Part shown: positions 37,292 through 45,550 of the stretch, in pieces
Position numbering within the stretch: position 1 is the stretch's first letter
Layout: every line of letters begins with the position of its first letter
From: Euryhalocaulis sp050486445
Lineage (GTDB): Bacteria; Pseudomonadota; Alphaproteobacteria; Caulobacterales; Maricaulaceae
DNA: 64,000 nucleotides
Reading direction: 5' to 3'
NCBI GenBank assembly: GCA_050486445.1
Contig: JBJHDH010000015.1
Coordinates: forward strand, 1-64,000
Position numbers and translations under genes: made by a program
The notes under the pieces: model-generated
The model's database searches: none
Told to the model about the DNA's origin: nothing
Seen by the model: only the letters and a program-made list of their open reading frames with translations

Positions 37292-38190
37292 CGTCCGCCC
37301 CCGGCCTGACTGGAGAAGTACCGGAAAAAGTCGGAATCCGGCGACAGCACGATGGTCGTGCCCTGGTCGATCGCCGTCTCATAGGCCTGCATCGAACGGT
37401 AGAAGGCGAAGAACTCCGGATTACGCATATATGCCGCCGCGTAGATCTCATTCCGGCGTGCATCGCCTTCACCCATCACAGTCTGGGCCTCTTCGCGCGC
37501 CTGCGCCAGAAGTACGGTCACGTCCCGGTCGGCGCCGGCGCGGACGCGGCGGGCTTCCTCTTCTCCGTTGGCGCGTATCTCGGCGGCGCGCTGCTGGCGC
37601 TCGGTCTCCATGCGGGTATAGACGCGCTCGGCGTTCTGCTCTGGCAGATCAGCCCGACGGATGCGGACATCCACGATCTCCACGCCCAGCCGGTCGGCAT
37701 TGGCCTGGGCATTCACTTCGTTACGGATGGCCTGCATCAGCTCGGCGCGGCGTCCGGAAATGATGTCCCCGGCGTTCTGGGCGCCGAGAATCCGGCGCAG
37801 ACTCGCCTCCATATAATTCTGCATCTGACGCTGCGCCCCGCTAACATCGCGCACCGCCTGATAGAACAGCAGCGGATCGGTAATGCGGTAGCGCGCAAAG
37901 GCGTCGACCACCAGCCGTTCCTGATCGGCCGGGATGATTTCCTGCTCGGGAAAGCGCAGTTCCAGCAGCCGCCGCGAGAACACCACGGCGTTATCCCAGG
38001 GCAGTTTGACTTTCAGGCCGGGATTTTCCTCCGCCGCGCGCCAGGCGTTTTCCACCCGGATCGGCTCACCGAAACGCAGCACCAGCGCCTGGTTGTATTG
38101 ATGGACGATGAACAGCGAGCTGCGCAGCACAAACACCAGCACAACGGCTGCGATGGCCAGAATGATAATGGGAAGATTACCGGTTTTCAT
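37288..38190 (-). CDS. hflC: HflC, FtsH modulator subunit
   Basis: A 300-residue SPFH/band-7 protein with one N-terminal membrane helix (about residues 6-25) and FIVHQYNQALVLRFGEPIRV at the start of the domain, then a long coiled region (GARRNEIYAAAYMRNPEF-type). With HflK it forms a large membrane complex around FtsH and restrains its proteolysis. The ATG overlaps the hflK stop by one base (TAATG). Confidence 0.92.
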   Translation of the reverse strand: MKTGNLPIIILAIAAVVLVFVLRSSLFIVHQYNQALVLRFGEPIRVENAWRAAEENPGLKVKLPWDNAVVFSRRLLELRFPEQEIIPADQERLVVDAFARYRITDPLLFYQAVRDVSGAQRQMQNYMEASLRRILGAQNAGDIISGRRAELMQAIRNEVNAQANADRLGVEIVDVRIRRADLPEQNAERVYTRMETERQQRAAEIRANGEEEARRVRAGADRDVTVLLAQAREEAQTVMGEGDARRNEIYAAAYMRNPEFFAFYRSMQAYETAIDQGTTIVLSPDSDFFRYFSSQAGGGR

Positions 38191-39341
38191 TACTGGCCTC
38201 CCTGCGCGGCTCGGCTGCGCTGGGTGAGTTGATCTAGCGGAAGATAGGGAATAACGCCGCCGGCGCCGCTCTCGGCGTCCAGCATGATCTTGTCGGAACG
38301 CGACAACAGGCGCTCCATCGTCTCCAGATACATGCGCTGGCGCGTCACGGCGGGGGCGCGTTCATATTCGGTGAGCACCGATACAAAGCGCGCCGCCTCA
38401 CCGGTGGCGTCGGCCACGACCTGTTCGCGGTAGGCTTCCGCCTGCTGCACAACGCGGGCCGCGTCGCCGCGCGCCTCGGGCACCACGCGGTTGCGATAGG
38501 CCGCTGCCTGATTGATTACGGTTTCCGCATCCTGGCCGGCATTGACCACGTCCCGGAACGCCTCGATCACGCGGGCGGGCGGGTCGGCCTGCTGCAACTG
38601 GACCTGACGCACACTGATGCCGGCGCCATATTCATCCAGCGTCGCCTGGATCAGGACGCGCGCTCCTTCCTCGACCACCTGACGGCCGCGGGTGATAATC
38701 GGCTCCAACTGGTTATTGCCGACCACTTCGCGCATCGCGCTTTCGGCCACGGCCTTCACCGTGGCTTCGGGGTTCTCGACATTGAACAGAAAGTCCCTAG
38801 CGTCATTGATGACCCAGAACACCGTGAAATTGATATCCACAATATTGGAATCACGGGTCAGCATCAGGCTTTCGGATTGAACGTCGCGGGTATCGCCCCC
38901 GGGCAGCACTTCAAACCCGATATCCACGCGCTGCACGCGGGTAACTTCGGGCGTGAAGGCGCGCTCGATCGGCCAAGGAAGATGATAGCGCAAGCCCGGC
39001 GAGGTGGTGCGGTTATATTCGCCAAAGCGCAGCACCACGCCTTCCTGCTGCGCCTGCACAAAATACACGCCGGTTAGCGCCCAGCCGACCAGCACCACGA
39101 CCGCAAGCACCGCGATAGCCAGATTCCGGCCACCTTTGCCGCCAAAACCGCCGCCAAGGTTGCTGAACCGGTCGCGCACATTACGGAGCGCCTGATCGAT
39201 ATCGGTGGTTCCGCCGCCGCCCGGCCGGCGCGGTCCCGGAGGCGAACCCCAAGGATTCCGGGGACCGCCGCCATTGCCGCCGCCCCCTTTTCCACCGCCG
39301 CCCCACGGGCCGCCATTATTCGCATTGTCGTTCCAGGGCAT
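38190..39341 (-). CDS. hflK: HflK, FtsH modulator subunit
   Basis: A 383-residue SPFH protein. The Gly/Pro/Asn-rich N-terminus (MPWNDNANNGGPWGGGGKGG) is typical of HflK, one membrane helix is at about residues 75-98, and the band-7 domain has YFVQAQQEGVVLRFGEYN. The start at 39341 is fixed by this N-terminus; the longer frame upstream is not real. It is the first gene of the hflK-hflC-DUF2065-degP group. Confidence 0.92.
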   Translation of the reverse strand: MPWNDNANNGGPWGGGGKGGGGNGGGPRNPWGSPPGPRRPGGGGTTDIDQALRNVRDRFSNLGGGFGGKGGRNLAIAVLAVVVLVGWALTGVYFVQAQQEGVVLRFGEYNRTTSPGLRYHLPWPIERAFTPEVTRVQRVDIGFEVLPGGDTRDVQSESLMLTRDSNIVDINFTVFWVINDARDFLFNVENPEATVKAVAESAMREVVGNNQLEPIITRGRQVVEEGARVLIQATLDEYGAGISVRQVQLQQADPPARVIEAFRDVVNAGQDAETVINQAAAYRNRVVPEARGDAARVVQQAEAYREQVVADATGEAARFVSVLTEYERAPAVTRQRMYLETMERLLSRSDKIMLDAESGAGGVIPYLPLDQLTQRSRAAQGGQ

Positions 39342-39556
39342 TGGCGGGACGTGTCCTTCTGTGAGCGGTGGCCGTGTTGTGACGGGATTAGCCGCGCGGA
39401 TCAAGCATAGCCCGGCGCCCGGCGCAGCGCGATCCATATCAAAGCGGGCGCCGGCACGCCGATCAAGAATTGGTGTGGCGGATGGACCCGGCGCGGGGGG
39501 CTTCGCGTTACAGGCCCCGATTTTCCATTCCCTGCGCAAACGTTTGGAGAGATGCG

Positions 39557-39919
39557 ATGAGACGTAAGAATGACGATACGCTGCTGATCCTGGCCGGCGC
39601 CGGCGCCGCCATTCTGCTGGGCGCGACGGCCAGTTCTTCCTGGGTCTGGCTGCGCCAGGGGTCGAACGAAACTGCCCGCGCCCATCGCAAACGGGCGACG
39701 CGCTTCACCACGGTTTCCTTCGGCGTGGCGGGGGCGCTGGGCGCCGCGGCGGCGGCGGCGCTGCTGGGGCCGCGTATCGTCCGCAACACCGACTGGAACC
39801 ATATGATGGAGCAGATCAGCGACTCCATCGCCGATTTGCGCAAACAGGCCCGAAAGGCCGACCTGCCCCGGCTGGAAATTGCCGATCTGCGCAAGCGGCT
39901 CGACCGGCTGGCAGGCTGA
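39557..39919 (+). CDS. Small two-helix membrane protein, unknown function
   Basis: A 120-residue protein. Helix 1 is at about residues 9-30 (LLILAGAGAAILLGATASSS), helix 2 at about 50-72, and the C-terminus has a coiled amphipathic segment (QISDSIADLRKQARKADLPR, LRKRLDRLAG). GGAGAG at 39547 supports the ATG at 39557. No family is recognised. It is divergent from hflK and convergent with folA. Confidence 0.65.
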   Translation: MRRKNDDTLLILAGAGAAILLGATASSSWVWLRQGSNETARAHRKRATRFTTVSFGVAGALGAAAAAALLGPRIVRNTDWNHMMEQISDSIADLRKQARKADLPRLEIADLRKRLDRLAG

Positions 39920-39927
39920 GCGGGCGC

Positions 39928-40467
39928 TCAACCCGCCCGGTCCAGCACGCGCAGGCGCCAGGACGGCTCGTCCGGATTCTCTCCGTTGGGACCGCCGCCG
40001 GTTTCGGCGGCGGTTTCGCGCCACTCAGCCTCGCCGAATTCGGGGAACAGCACGTCGCCCTGCGCATCCATGTCGATCTCGGTGAGATAGAGCCGGTCCG
40101 CCATATCCATCGTCATGGCGAACAGGTCGGCGCCGCCGATCACCGCGACCTCCTCCGCCCCGGTCTGCACGGCGATCTCGCGCCCGCGCGCCAGCATGGC
40201 GGCGAAATCGGTGAACGCCTCCGCCCCCTCCGCCCGCCAGGACGCATCGCGGGTCAGCACCAGACAGGGCCGGCCGGACAGCGGCTTTACATAGAGGCCA
40301 TCCCAGGTCTTGCGGCCCATCAGGCAGGGCTTGCCCATCGTCAGGCGCTTGAACAGCGCCATTTCCGACCGGATGCGCCAGGGCATGGCGCCGCGGTTGC
40401 CGATCACGCCGTTGCGGGCGCGCGCGACGACCAGGACGAGTTTAGGTCCGCTCATACCGCTGCTCAT
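39928..40467 (-). CDS. folA: Dihydrofolate reductase
   Basis: A 179-residue DHFR. It has LVVARARNGVIGNRGAMPWRI (Met20-loop region), MGRKTWDGL, VIGGADLFA and, near the end, a Gly/Asn-rich insertion. It regenerates tetrahydrofolate used by ThyA. Its ATG overlaps the thyA stop by 4 bp (ATGA), so the genes are coupled; this thyA-folA order is common. Confidence 0.92.
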   Translation of the reverse strand: MSSGMSGPKLVLVVARARNGVIGNRGAMPWRIRSEMALFKRLTMGKPCLMGRKTWDGLYVKPLSGRPCLVLTRDASWRAEGAEAFTDFAAMLARGREIAVQTGAEEVAVIGGADLFAMTMDMADRLYLTEIDMDAQGDVLFPEFGEAEWRETAAETGGGPNGENPDEPSWRLRVLDRAG

Positions 40468-41258
40468 ACAGCTACCGGGGCCTTGATATGGGGATGCGGA
40501 TCGTAGCCGGTCAGGGTGAAGTCCTCATAGGAAAAGCCGAACAGGTCGGTAACAGCGGGATTCAGCGCTATTTCCGGCAGCGGGTGCGGGTCGCGGGATA
40601 GTTGCTCGCGCGCCTGATCCCGATGATTCAGATAGAGATGCGCGTCGCCGAATGTGTGGATGAAATCCCCCGGCTTCAGCCCCGCCGCCTGGGCAACCAT
40701 CAAGGTCAGCAGCGCATAGGAGGCGATATTGAACGGCACGCCGAGAAAGATGTCGGCGCTGCGCTGATAGAGCTGGCAGGAGAGCCGCCCCTGCGCCACG
40801 TGGAACTGGAACAGGCAGTGGCAGGGCGGCAGCGCCATGGACGGGATGTCCGCCGGATTCCAGGCGGTGACCACCAGACGGCGCGAATACGGATTGGCGC
40901 GGAGCTGCGCCATCATATCCGCCATCTGGTCGATGGTCCGCCCGTCCGGCGTGGCCCAGCTCCGCCATTGCTTGCCATAGACCGGGCCGAGATCGCCGGC
41001 GGCGTCCGCCCATTCGTCCCAGATGCTGACTCCCTTCTCCTGAAGCCAGCGGACATTGGCGTCGCCGCGCAGGAACCAGAGCAGTTCGTAGATAATGGAC
41101 TTCACATGCAGCTTTTTGGTGGTGACCAGCGGGAAACCCTGCGCCAGGTCGAAGCGGAGCTGGCGGCCGAACAGGCCCAGCGTGCCGGTTCCGGTGCGGT
41201 CGGAGCGCTCCACGCCATTTTCCAGGGCGTCCCTGAGAAGGTCGAGATATTGCTGCAT
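40464..41258 (-). CDS. thyA: Thymidylate synthase
   Basis: A 264-residue enzyme converting dUMP to dTMP. RSDRTGTGTLGLFGRQLRFD, LLWFLRGDANVRWL, and the catalytic Cys in LPPCHCLFQFHV are clear; DVFLGVPFNIASYALLT is seen as DIFLGVPFNIASY. The length matches the standard bacterial enzyme. It is divergent from the ssrA gene. Confidence 0.95.
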   Translation of the reverse strand: MQQYLDLLRDALENGVERSDRTGTGTLGLFGRQLRFDLAQGFPLVTTKKLHVKSIIYELLWFLRGDANVRWLQEKGVSIWDEWADAAGDLGPVYGKQWRSWATPDGRTIDQMADMMAQLRANPYSRRLVVTAWNPADIPSMALPPCHCLFQFHVAQGRLSCQLYQRSADIFLGVPFNIASYALLTLMVAQAAGLKPGDFIHTFGDAHLYLNHRDQAREQLSRDPHPLPEIALNPAVTDLFGFSYEDFTLTGYDPHPHIKAPVAV

Positions 41259-41325
41259 CGAGTCGGCAGTCTATACGGCCCCGGCGGGGCGTGGACCAAT
41301 CTCTGTCCGCTTCTTCGTCCCCCAC

Positions 41326-41354
41326 TTCAAATTAACCCCTGCGGGCCCTATATT
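41326..41354 (+). promoter_or_regulatory. Candidate promoter of ssrA
   Basis: A -35-like TTCAAA (41326-41331) and a -10 TATATT (41349-41354) with 17-bp spacing. The predicted transcript start at about 41360 agrees with the expected 5' end of the tmRNA acceptor piece. Confidence 0.55.
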
Positions 41355-41355
41355 G

Positions 41356-41690
41356 GGCTTGTTCGGGTTCGCCCGGACTATGGCGATAAACGCGCACGGA
41401 ATAAGCGGACTGGACGCGGGTGCGATTCCCGCCGGCTCCACCAAAAGCTCTTTCGCCGGGAGGGTTTCTGATGGGGCCGATCAGGATCGACAGACGTGTA
41501 AAGGTGTTTGCTTTCGCTCGCACGGTGCTGCGTTAAAAGCCCATAACTCAAAGTTGCCAACGACAACTTTGCTGAAGAAGTCCGTCTCGCTGCGTAAGCA
41601 GTGCGACAGCTTCGCACGTAAAGCCCTGACGGTTTAGCATCGTCAGGCGGGGTCCGGGGGCGCCTGGCAACAGAAGCCCCCACTTCTCTT
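41356..41690 (+). ncRNA. ssrA: Circularly permuted two-piece tmRNA
   Basis: The acceptor piece comes first and ends in GGCTCCACCA at 41443, with a T-arm (GCGGGTGCGATTCCCGC) before it. An internal spacer (about 41444-41472) is removed in maturation. The coding piece starts GGGGCCGATC at 41473. Its GGGGCC pairs with GGCTCC of the acceptor piece and gives the G3-U70 pair that marks alanine charging. The reading frame at 41555-41597 encodes ANDNFAEEVRLAA and TAA; with the charged Ala the tag is AANDNFAEEVRLAA, close to the Caulobacter tag. Hairpins at about 41624-41648 and 41655-41682 follow. The exact ends are estimates. Together with SmpB (not in the window) it rescues stalled ribosomes. Confidence 0.93.
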
Positions 41691-41870
41691 CCCCTCCCCC
41701 TCCCCAGCCTTTCCACTCAATTCCCGGAAGCATAACCCGGACGACACGCCCCGTGGATTTCCGCAGCCCCCGCGGCGCACGCCGATTGACTGCGCCCCGG
41801 CGCCCGCTAGGGTCGTCTGTCTGGGGACATCTTCCTGGCGACAGGAGGGGGCTGCTCAACGGGGGGAGCA

Positions 41871-42371
41871 TTGCCGACCGACCACATGCGTTACGATGTG
41901 ATGGCGCGTGAGGCGCTGCGCGGTGTGGTGCGCAGCGCGCTGAAACGCGCCGCGCGCGAGGGTCTGCCCGGCGAGCACCATTTCTATATCACTTTCGCCA
42001 CCCAGGCGCCGGGCGTCGATGTCGACGCGGAGTTGCTGGCCAAATATCCCGACGAGATGACCATCGTGCTGGAGCATCAGTTCTGGGAGCTTCAGGCGCT
42101 GGAAGACGCTTTTGAAGTGACGCTGAAATTCGGCGGCGCGCCGAAATATCTGCGCGTGCCCTATAGCGCCGTCGCACGGTTTCATGACCCCAGCGTCGGC
42201 TTCGCCCTGCAATTCGCCGGCGAGGACGAGGCCCCGGCCAAAAAGGGGAAGACGGCCCAGCCGGCGCGCAAACCCGCCGCTACCCCGCCGGAACCGGCGG
42301 CGGACGAGCCCCCTGCCCCGGCGGCGGGAAGCGGCGAAGTGGTGTCGCTGGATTCCTTCCGCCGCAAATAG
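41871..42371 (+). CDS. sspB: SspB, ClpXP adaptor (alpha type), TTG start
   Basis: A 166-residue protein. The N-terminal substrate-binding domain includes RYDVMAREALRGVVRSAL and HHFYITFATQAPGVDV, and ends near residue 115; a Pro/Ala linker leads to the ClpX-binding tail GEVVSLDSFRRK. SspB binds the ssrA tag and tethers tagged proteins to ClpXP. The start is TTG at 41871 with GGGGGAG just before it; an ATG five codons on is possible, but the longer N-terminus fits the family. It lies about 180 bp downstream of ssrA in the same direction. Confidence 0.9.
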   Translation: MPTDHMRYDVMAREALRGVVRSALKRAAREGLPGEHHFYITFATQAPGVDVDAELLAKYPDEMTIVLEHQFWELQALEDAFEVTLKFGGAPKYLRVPYSAVARFHDPSVGFALQFAGEDEAPAKKGKTAQPARKPAATPPEPAADEPPAPAAGSGEVVSLDSFRRK

Positions 42372-42427
42372 GCGCGCCGCGCCCCTGAACGCGCGGAATC
42401 TGGACATGCGCGGGCGTTCATGGACAC

Positions 42428-44134
42428 ATGGGCGCCATGCTCGCCGAATGGGCCGCCGCCTCTGTCTTCAATGAAATCGCGCTGCTGCTGATTCTCGCGG
42501 CCGGGGCGGGATTTATCGGCCTGCTGCTGCGCCAGCCCTTGATCGTCAGCTTTATCGCCGTCGGCATTCTGGCCGGACCTTCAGCGCTGGACATCGTGCG
42601 GTCGAGCGAACCGATCCATCTGCTGGCGGAGCTGGGCGTCGCGGTCCTGCTGTTCCTGGTGGGGGTGAAGCTGGACGTGAAGCTGGTGCGCACGCTGGGC
42701 GGCGTGGCGCTGGCCACGGGGCTCGGCCAGGTGCTGTTCACCTCTGTCTTCGGATTCCTGATCTGCCTGGCGCTGGGGCTGGACCCGGTGACCAGCCTCT
42801 ACGCCGCCGTGGCGCTCACCTTCTCCAGCACGATCATCATCGTGAAGCTGCTGTCGGACAAGCGCGAGATCGAGACGCTGCACGGGCGCATCGCGCTGGG
42901 CTTTCTGATTGTGCAGGATCTGGTGGTCGTCTTTGCGATGATCACGCTCTCCGCCGTGGGGGTAGGCGCGCGCACCGGCGCCGGGGCCGCCGATATTCTC
43001 GCCGTGCTGGGATCGGGCGTGCTGATGCTGGGCGCGGTGATCCTGTTTGTGCGCTTTATCGCCAATCCGCTGACCGAGCGGCTGGCGCGCTCGCCGGAAT
43101 TGCTGGTCGGGTTTTCCATCGCGCTGGCCGCCGCCTTTGCCGCGGCGGGGGAGAGTCTGGGGTTCGGCAAAGAGCTGGGCGGCCTGCTGGCCGGCGTGTC
43201 GCTGGCCTCGACGCCCTATCGCGACGCCATCGCCGCGCGGCTGGCGCCGCTGCGCGATTTTCTGCTGCTGTTCTTCTTCATCGCGCTGGGGTCGGGCCTG
43301 CATATCGCCAATCTGGGCGAAAGCGGGGCGCAGGCGGCGGTGCTGTCGCTGTTCGTGCTGGTCGGCAATCCGCTGATCGTGCTGCTGATCATGGCGGCGA
43401 TGGGCTATCACCGGCGCACCGGCTTTCTGGCCGGGCTGACCGTGGCGCAGATCAGCGAATTTTCGCTGATCTTCATGGCGATGGGCGTCACGCTGGGCCA
43501 TGTGAGCGACGAGGCGATGGGCCTGGTGACGCTGGTCGGGATCGTGACCATCGCGGCCTCGACCTACATGATCACCTATTCGCACCGGCTCTATGCGTTT
43601 TGCGATCCGCTGCTGCGCCTGTTTGACCGGCGCGATCCGGAGCGGCTGAAGCGCGACGGCCCGCCGGCGCCCGGGGGACCGGACGTGCTGGTCTGCGGCC
43701 TTGGCCGGTTTGGCGAGGCGCTGGGCCGCAGGCTGGCGGACGCGGGCTATCGTCCGCTGGGCGTGGACCTGAACCCCGCCGCGGTGCGCAACTGGCGGCA
43801 GGCCGGGTTCGACGCCGTGTATGGCGACGCCTCGGACCCCGAGCTGATCGCTACGCTGCCCATCGAAAATCTGCGCTGGGTGCTGACCACCGCGCGCATC
43901 CGCGGCGCGGGGGTGACGCATCTGGATCCGCGTCTGGTGCTGATGCAGCATCTGCACGAGCGCGGCTTTACCGGCCATGTCGCGGTGGCGGCCGTCGAGC
44001 CTTCCGAGACCGAGTTCCTGCGCGACGCGGGCGCGGACCTGGTGATGGAGCCGTTTCAGGACGCGGCCGAACGCGCCGTCGCCCATATCCGCAAAACCGA
44101 CGCCACAGAGGACGGCGCCGCCGAGGCGCGCTAG
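42428..44134 (+). CDS. Monovalent cation:proton antiporter-2 (KefB-like)
   Basis: A 568-residue protein with about 12 membrane segments over residues 10-390 (CPA2 exchanger domain; FSSTIIIVKLLSDKREI, FLIVQDLVVVF and ISEFSLIFMAMG are hallmarks) and a C-terminal TrkA-N (RCK) NAD-binding domain from about residue 410 (VLVCGLGRFGEALGRRL). It probably exports K+ or Na+ in exchange for protons and is gated by a nucleotide. No KefG/KefF-like partner is found beside it. The last codon overlaps the convergent TMEM165-type gene by 4 bp. Confidence 0.88.
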   Translation: MGAMLAEWAAASVFNEIALLLILAAGAGFIGLLLRQPLIVSFIAVGILAGPSALDIVRSSEPIHLLAELGVAVLLFLVGVKLDVKLVRTLGGVALATGLGQVLFTSVFGFLICLALGLDPVTSLYAAVALTFSSTIIIVKLLSDKREIETLHGRIALGFLIVQDLVVVFAMITLSAVGVGARTGAGAADILAVLGSGVLMLGAVILFVRFIANPLTERLARSPELLVGFSIALAAAFAAAGESLGFGKELGGLLAGVSLASTPYRDAIAARLAPLRDFLLLFFFIALGSGLHIANLGESGAQAAVLSLFVLVGNPLIVLLIMAAMGYHRRTGFLAGLTVAQISEFSLIFMAMGVTLGHVSDEAMGLVTLVGIVTIAASTYMITYSHRLYAFCDPLLRLFDRRDPERLKRDGPPAPGGPDVLVCGLGRFGEALGRRLADAGYRPLGVDLNPAAVRNWRQAGFDAVYGDASDPELIATLPIENLRWVLTTARIRGAGVTHLDPRLVLMQHLHERGFTGHVAVAAVEPSETEFLRDAGADLVMEPFQDAAERAVAHIRKTDATEDGAAEAR

Positions 44135-44715
44135 CCGCCGAGCCAGCCCAGCGCGTCGGCCAGCGCCCAGAGGCCGAGCGCCAGAAAGATCAGCGCCGCC
44201 GCCAGCCGCACCGTGCTCAGCGGCACGATGCGCGTCACCCGCTCGCCCAGCCAGACCGCCGGCGCATTGGCCAGCATCATGCCGATGGTCGTGCCGGCGG
44301 TGACGCTCAGCACCGCCTCGAAGCGCGCGGCGAGCGCGACGGTGGCGATCTGGGTCTTGTCGCCGATCTCCACCAGAAAGAAGGCCACCGTGGTAGCCGC
44401 GAACACGCCCCAGTTCGTGGCGGCGGGCGCCTGCGCCTTCGCCTCATCCGCCTTGTCGGGGATCAGCGCCCAGCCCGCCATCGCGATAAAGCCGAGCGCC
44501 ACGGCGACACGGAACCATACGCCCTCGATCAGGCCGGCGATGCCGTAACCGGCCAGCGCCGCCAGCGCGTGATTGGCCAGCGTGGCGACAAGGATGCCCG
44601 CCAGAATCGGCCAGGGCCGCCGGAAGCGCGCCGCCAGCACGATGGCGAGCAACTGGGTCTTGTCGCCGATCTCCGCGACCGCGACGACCAGAATGGAGAC
44701 AAGAAAAGCATCCAT
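44131..44715 (-). CDS. TMEM165/GDT1 (UPF0016) family Mn2+ exporter
   Basis: A 194-residue membrane protein with six predicted helices and two copies of the family motif E-x-GDKTQ (AEIGDKTQLLAIVLAARFR at about residue 16 and VEIGDKTQIATVALAARF at about 113). Bacterial homologues such as MneA export manganese. I start at 44715 because MDAFLVSILVVAVAEIGDKTQ matches the family N-terminus; a longer frame begins at 44739. I looked for a yybP-ykoY Mn riboswitch upstream and did not see one. Confidence 0.85.
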   Translation of the reverse strand: MDAFLVSILVVAVAEIGDKTQLLAIVLAARFRRPWPILAGILVATLANHALAALAGYGIAGLIEGVWFRVAVALGFIAMAGWALIPDKADEAKAQAPAATNWGVFAATTVAFFLVEIGDKTQIATVALAARFEAVLSVTAGTTIGMMLANAPAVWLGERVTRIVPLSTVRLAAALIFLALGLWALADALGWLGG

Positions 44716-44772
44716 GCGCGAGCCCTGATGGAATTCCAAAGCGCATTAGCACGGTTCGGGGCGCGGGGAAGC

Positions 44773-44808
44773 GCCCTCCCCTGTGAGCGAGGCGGAGCGG
44801 GGGAGGAG
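44773..44808. repeat. Palindromic repeat (CCCTCCCC ... GGGGGAGG)
   Basis: Arms CCTCCCC and GGGGGAGG surround a short variable centre. It belongs to the same family as 45470-45550 and 52277-52497, or is a degenerate single-hairpin copy of it. Confidence 0.5.
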
Positions 44809-44853
44809 GCGTTTCCGGACTCTTCTCCATCCTGAGAGTTTTCCAAAACACGG

Positions 44854-44960
44854 TATTCCCCGGAAACGGCGAAGCCGTTATCCGGGGCCTAGTTTGCTCT
44901 GACAGGTTCAATTTTCTGGGCCCCGGATACCCCGGATCAAGTCCGGGGTTCCGGGGAATA
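44854..44960. repeat. MITE-like palindromic element, copy 1
   Basis: 107 bp with inverted ends TATTCCCCGGAA and TTCCGGGGAATA. The interior has TTATCCGGGGCC and CCCCGGATCAAGTCCGGGG. A relative with the same left end is at 56578-56703. The GGATCAAGTCCGGGG core is a palindrome I know to be common in alphaproteobacterial intergenic DNA. There is no coding capacity. Confidence 0.65.
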
Positions 44961-45052
44961 GCGTTGGTTTTTTTGAGGATGCAGAAATCCAGACACAGCT
45001 ATGCGTTCGCCCCTTGTGCGTTTTGCTCACGTTTCCCGCCGCGTTGGCGGGT

Positions 45053-45200
45053 GGGGGTGCGGAGCGCCAGCTACGAACCCGATTTATTTACGGCGCCAAA
45101 AGGAAGTGTGAGTTCCCGCCGGCGCTCCGCGCAGGGATTTCCCGGAAGCTCTCGCCACCGATTCCAGGGCGGGATTGGGTCAGGTCGGTCGTTTAGTGCC
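45053..45200 (+). repeat. Dispersed 148-bp intergenic element, copy 2
   Basis: The same element as 18927-19074, in the opposite orientation. A perfect 10-bp inverted repeat (GCGGAGCGCC at 45059-45068, GGCGCTCCGC at 45121-45130) frames the CGATTTATTTACGGCGCC part. Confidence 0.75.
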
Positions 45201-45469
45201 TGCCGCCTTCGCCGCCAGCCGCGCCGGAGCCGCCCGCCGCCATGGCGAACGGCGCGGACGCGCCCTGCACTTCCGGCCGCCGCGGCTGGCTAGGCCTCGC
45301 CCCCGATGCGACTGGAACAGCAGCATCTTATGTGCGCCCGAGGGGTGTTGGAGATTTGCGGAAAGATGCACGCAGTTTTTCGCAGGGGGTGGTGTGGGTG
45401 TTGGGGTGGAATGGTGAGCGTGAAGTGAAGGTCCACGAGAATTTCGATGTTTCGATGAAGGGCGCTATC

Positions 45470-45550
45470 GTGATCCTCCCCTGCGCGCAGCGCGGGGGAG
45501 GGGGGCCATCGACCCCGGATTTATCCGGGGGAAGATGGTGGAGGGGGCGG
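45470..45550 (+). repeat. Two-hairpin intergenic element, left of DUF559 gene
   Basis: The layout is GTGATCCTCCCC, a small hairpin, GGGGGAGGGGGG, a second hairpin (ACCCCGGATTTATCCGGGGG) and GGTGGAGGGGGCGG. The next base is the A of the DUF559 start codon. Inverted copies are at 45897-45952 and 46963-47021, and a longer variant pair is at 52277-52497. Confidence 0.7.

Larger units (their letters stand above)
44716..45550. other. Gene-free, repeat-rich interval
   Basis: There are 835 bases without a credible gene. In order they hold a GC-rich palindrome (44773-44808), a MITE-like element (44854-44960), copy 2 of a dispersed 148-bp element (45053-45200), some 260 bases of unrecognised sequence, and a two-hairpin element (45470-45550). 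Predicted frames here (for example 44964-45293) run through the repeats. Confidence 0.7.

Noticed and set aside
41410..41443. tRNA-like end GGCTCCACCA with a T-arm, possibly a tRNA gene
   Set aside because: No anticodon arm is present, and the downstream GGGGCC piece and tag frame show that it is the acceptor part of a permuted tmRNA.
44716..44850. Possible yybP-ykoY manganese riboswitch upstream of the TMEM165-type gene
   Set aside because: I looked for the conserved core on the minus strand and found only a GC-rich palindrome.
44964..45293. 109-residue frame, and a similar one at 18801-19076, which look like homologues of each other
   Set aside because: Their similarity follows from the underlying 148-bp repeat. 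The frames end in low-complexity sequence, differ in their ends and lack convincing starts, so I treat the DNA as a repeat and not as a gene family.
45242..45550. Upstream extension of the DUF559 frame
   Set aside because: It reads through the two-hairpin repeat and unrelated sequence; DUF559 homology begins only after 45551.
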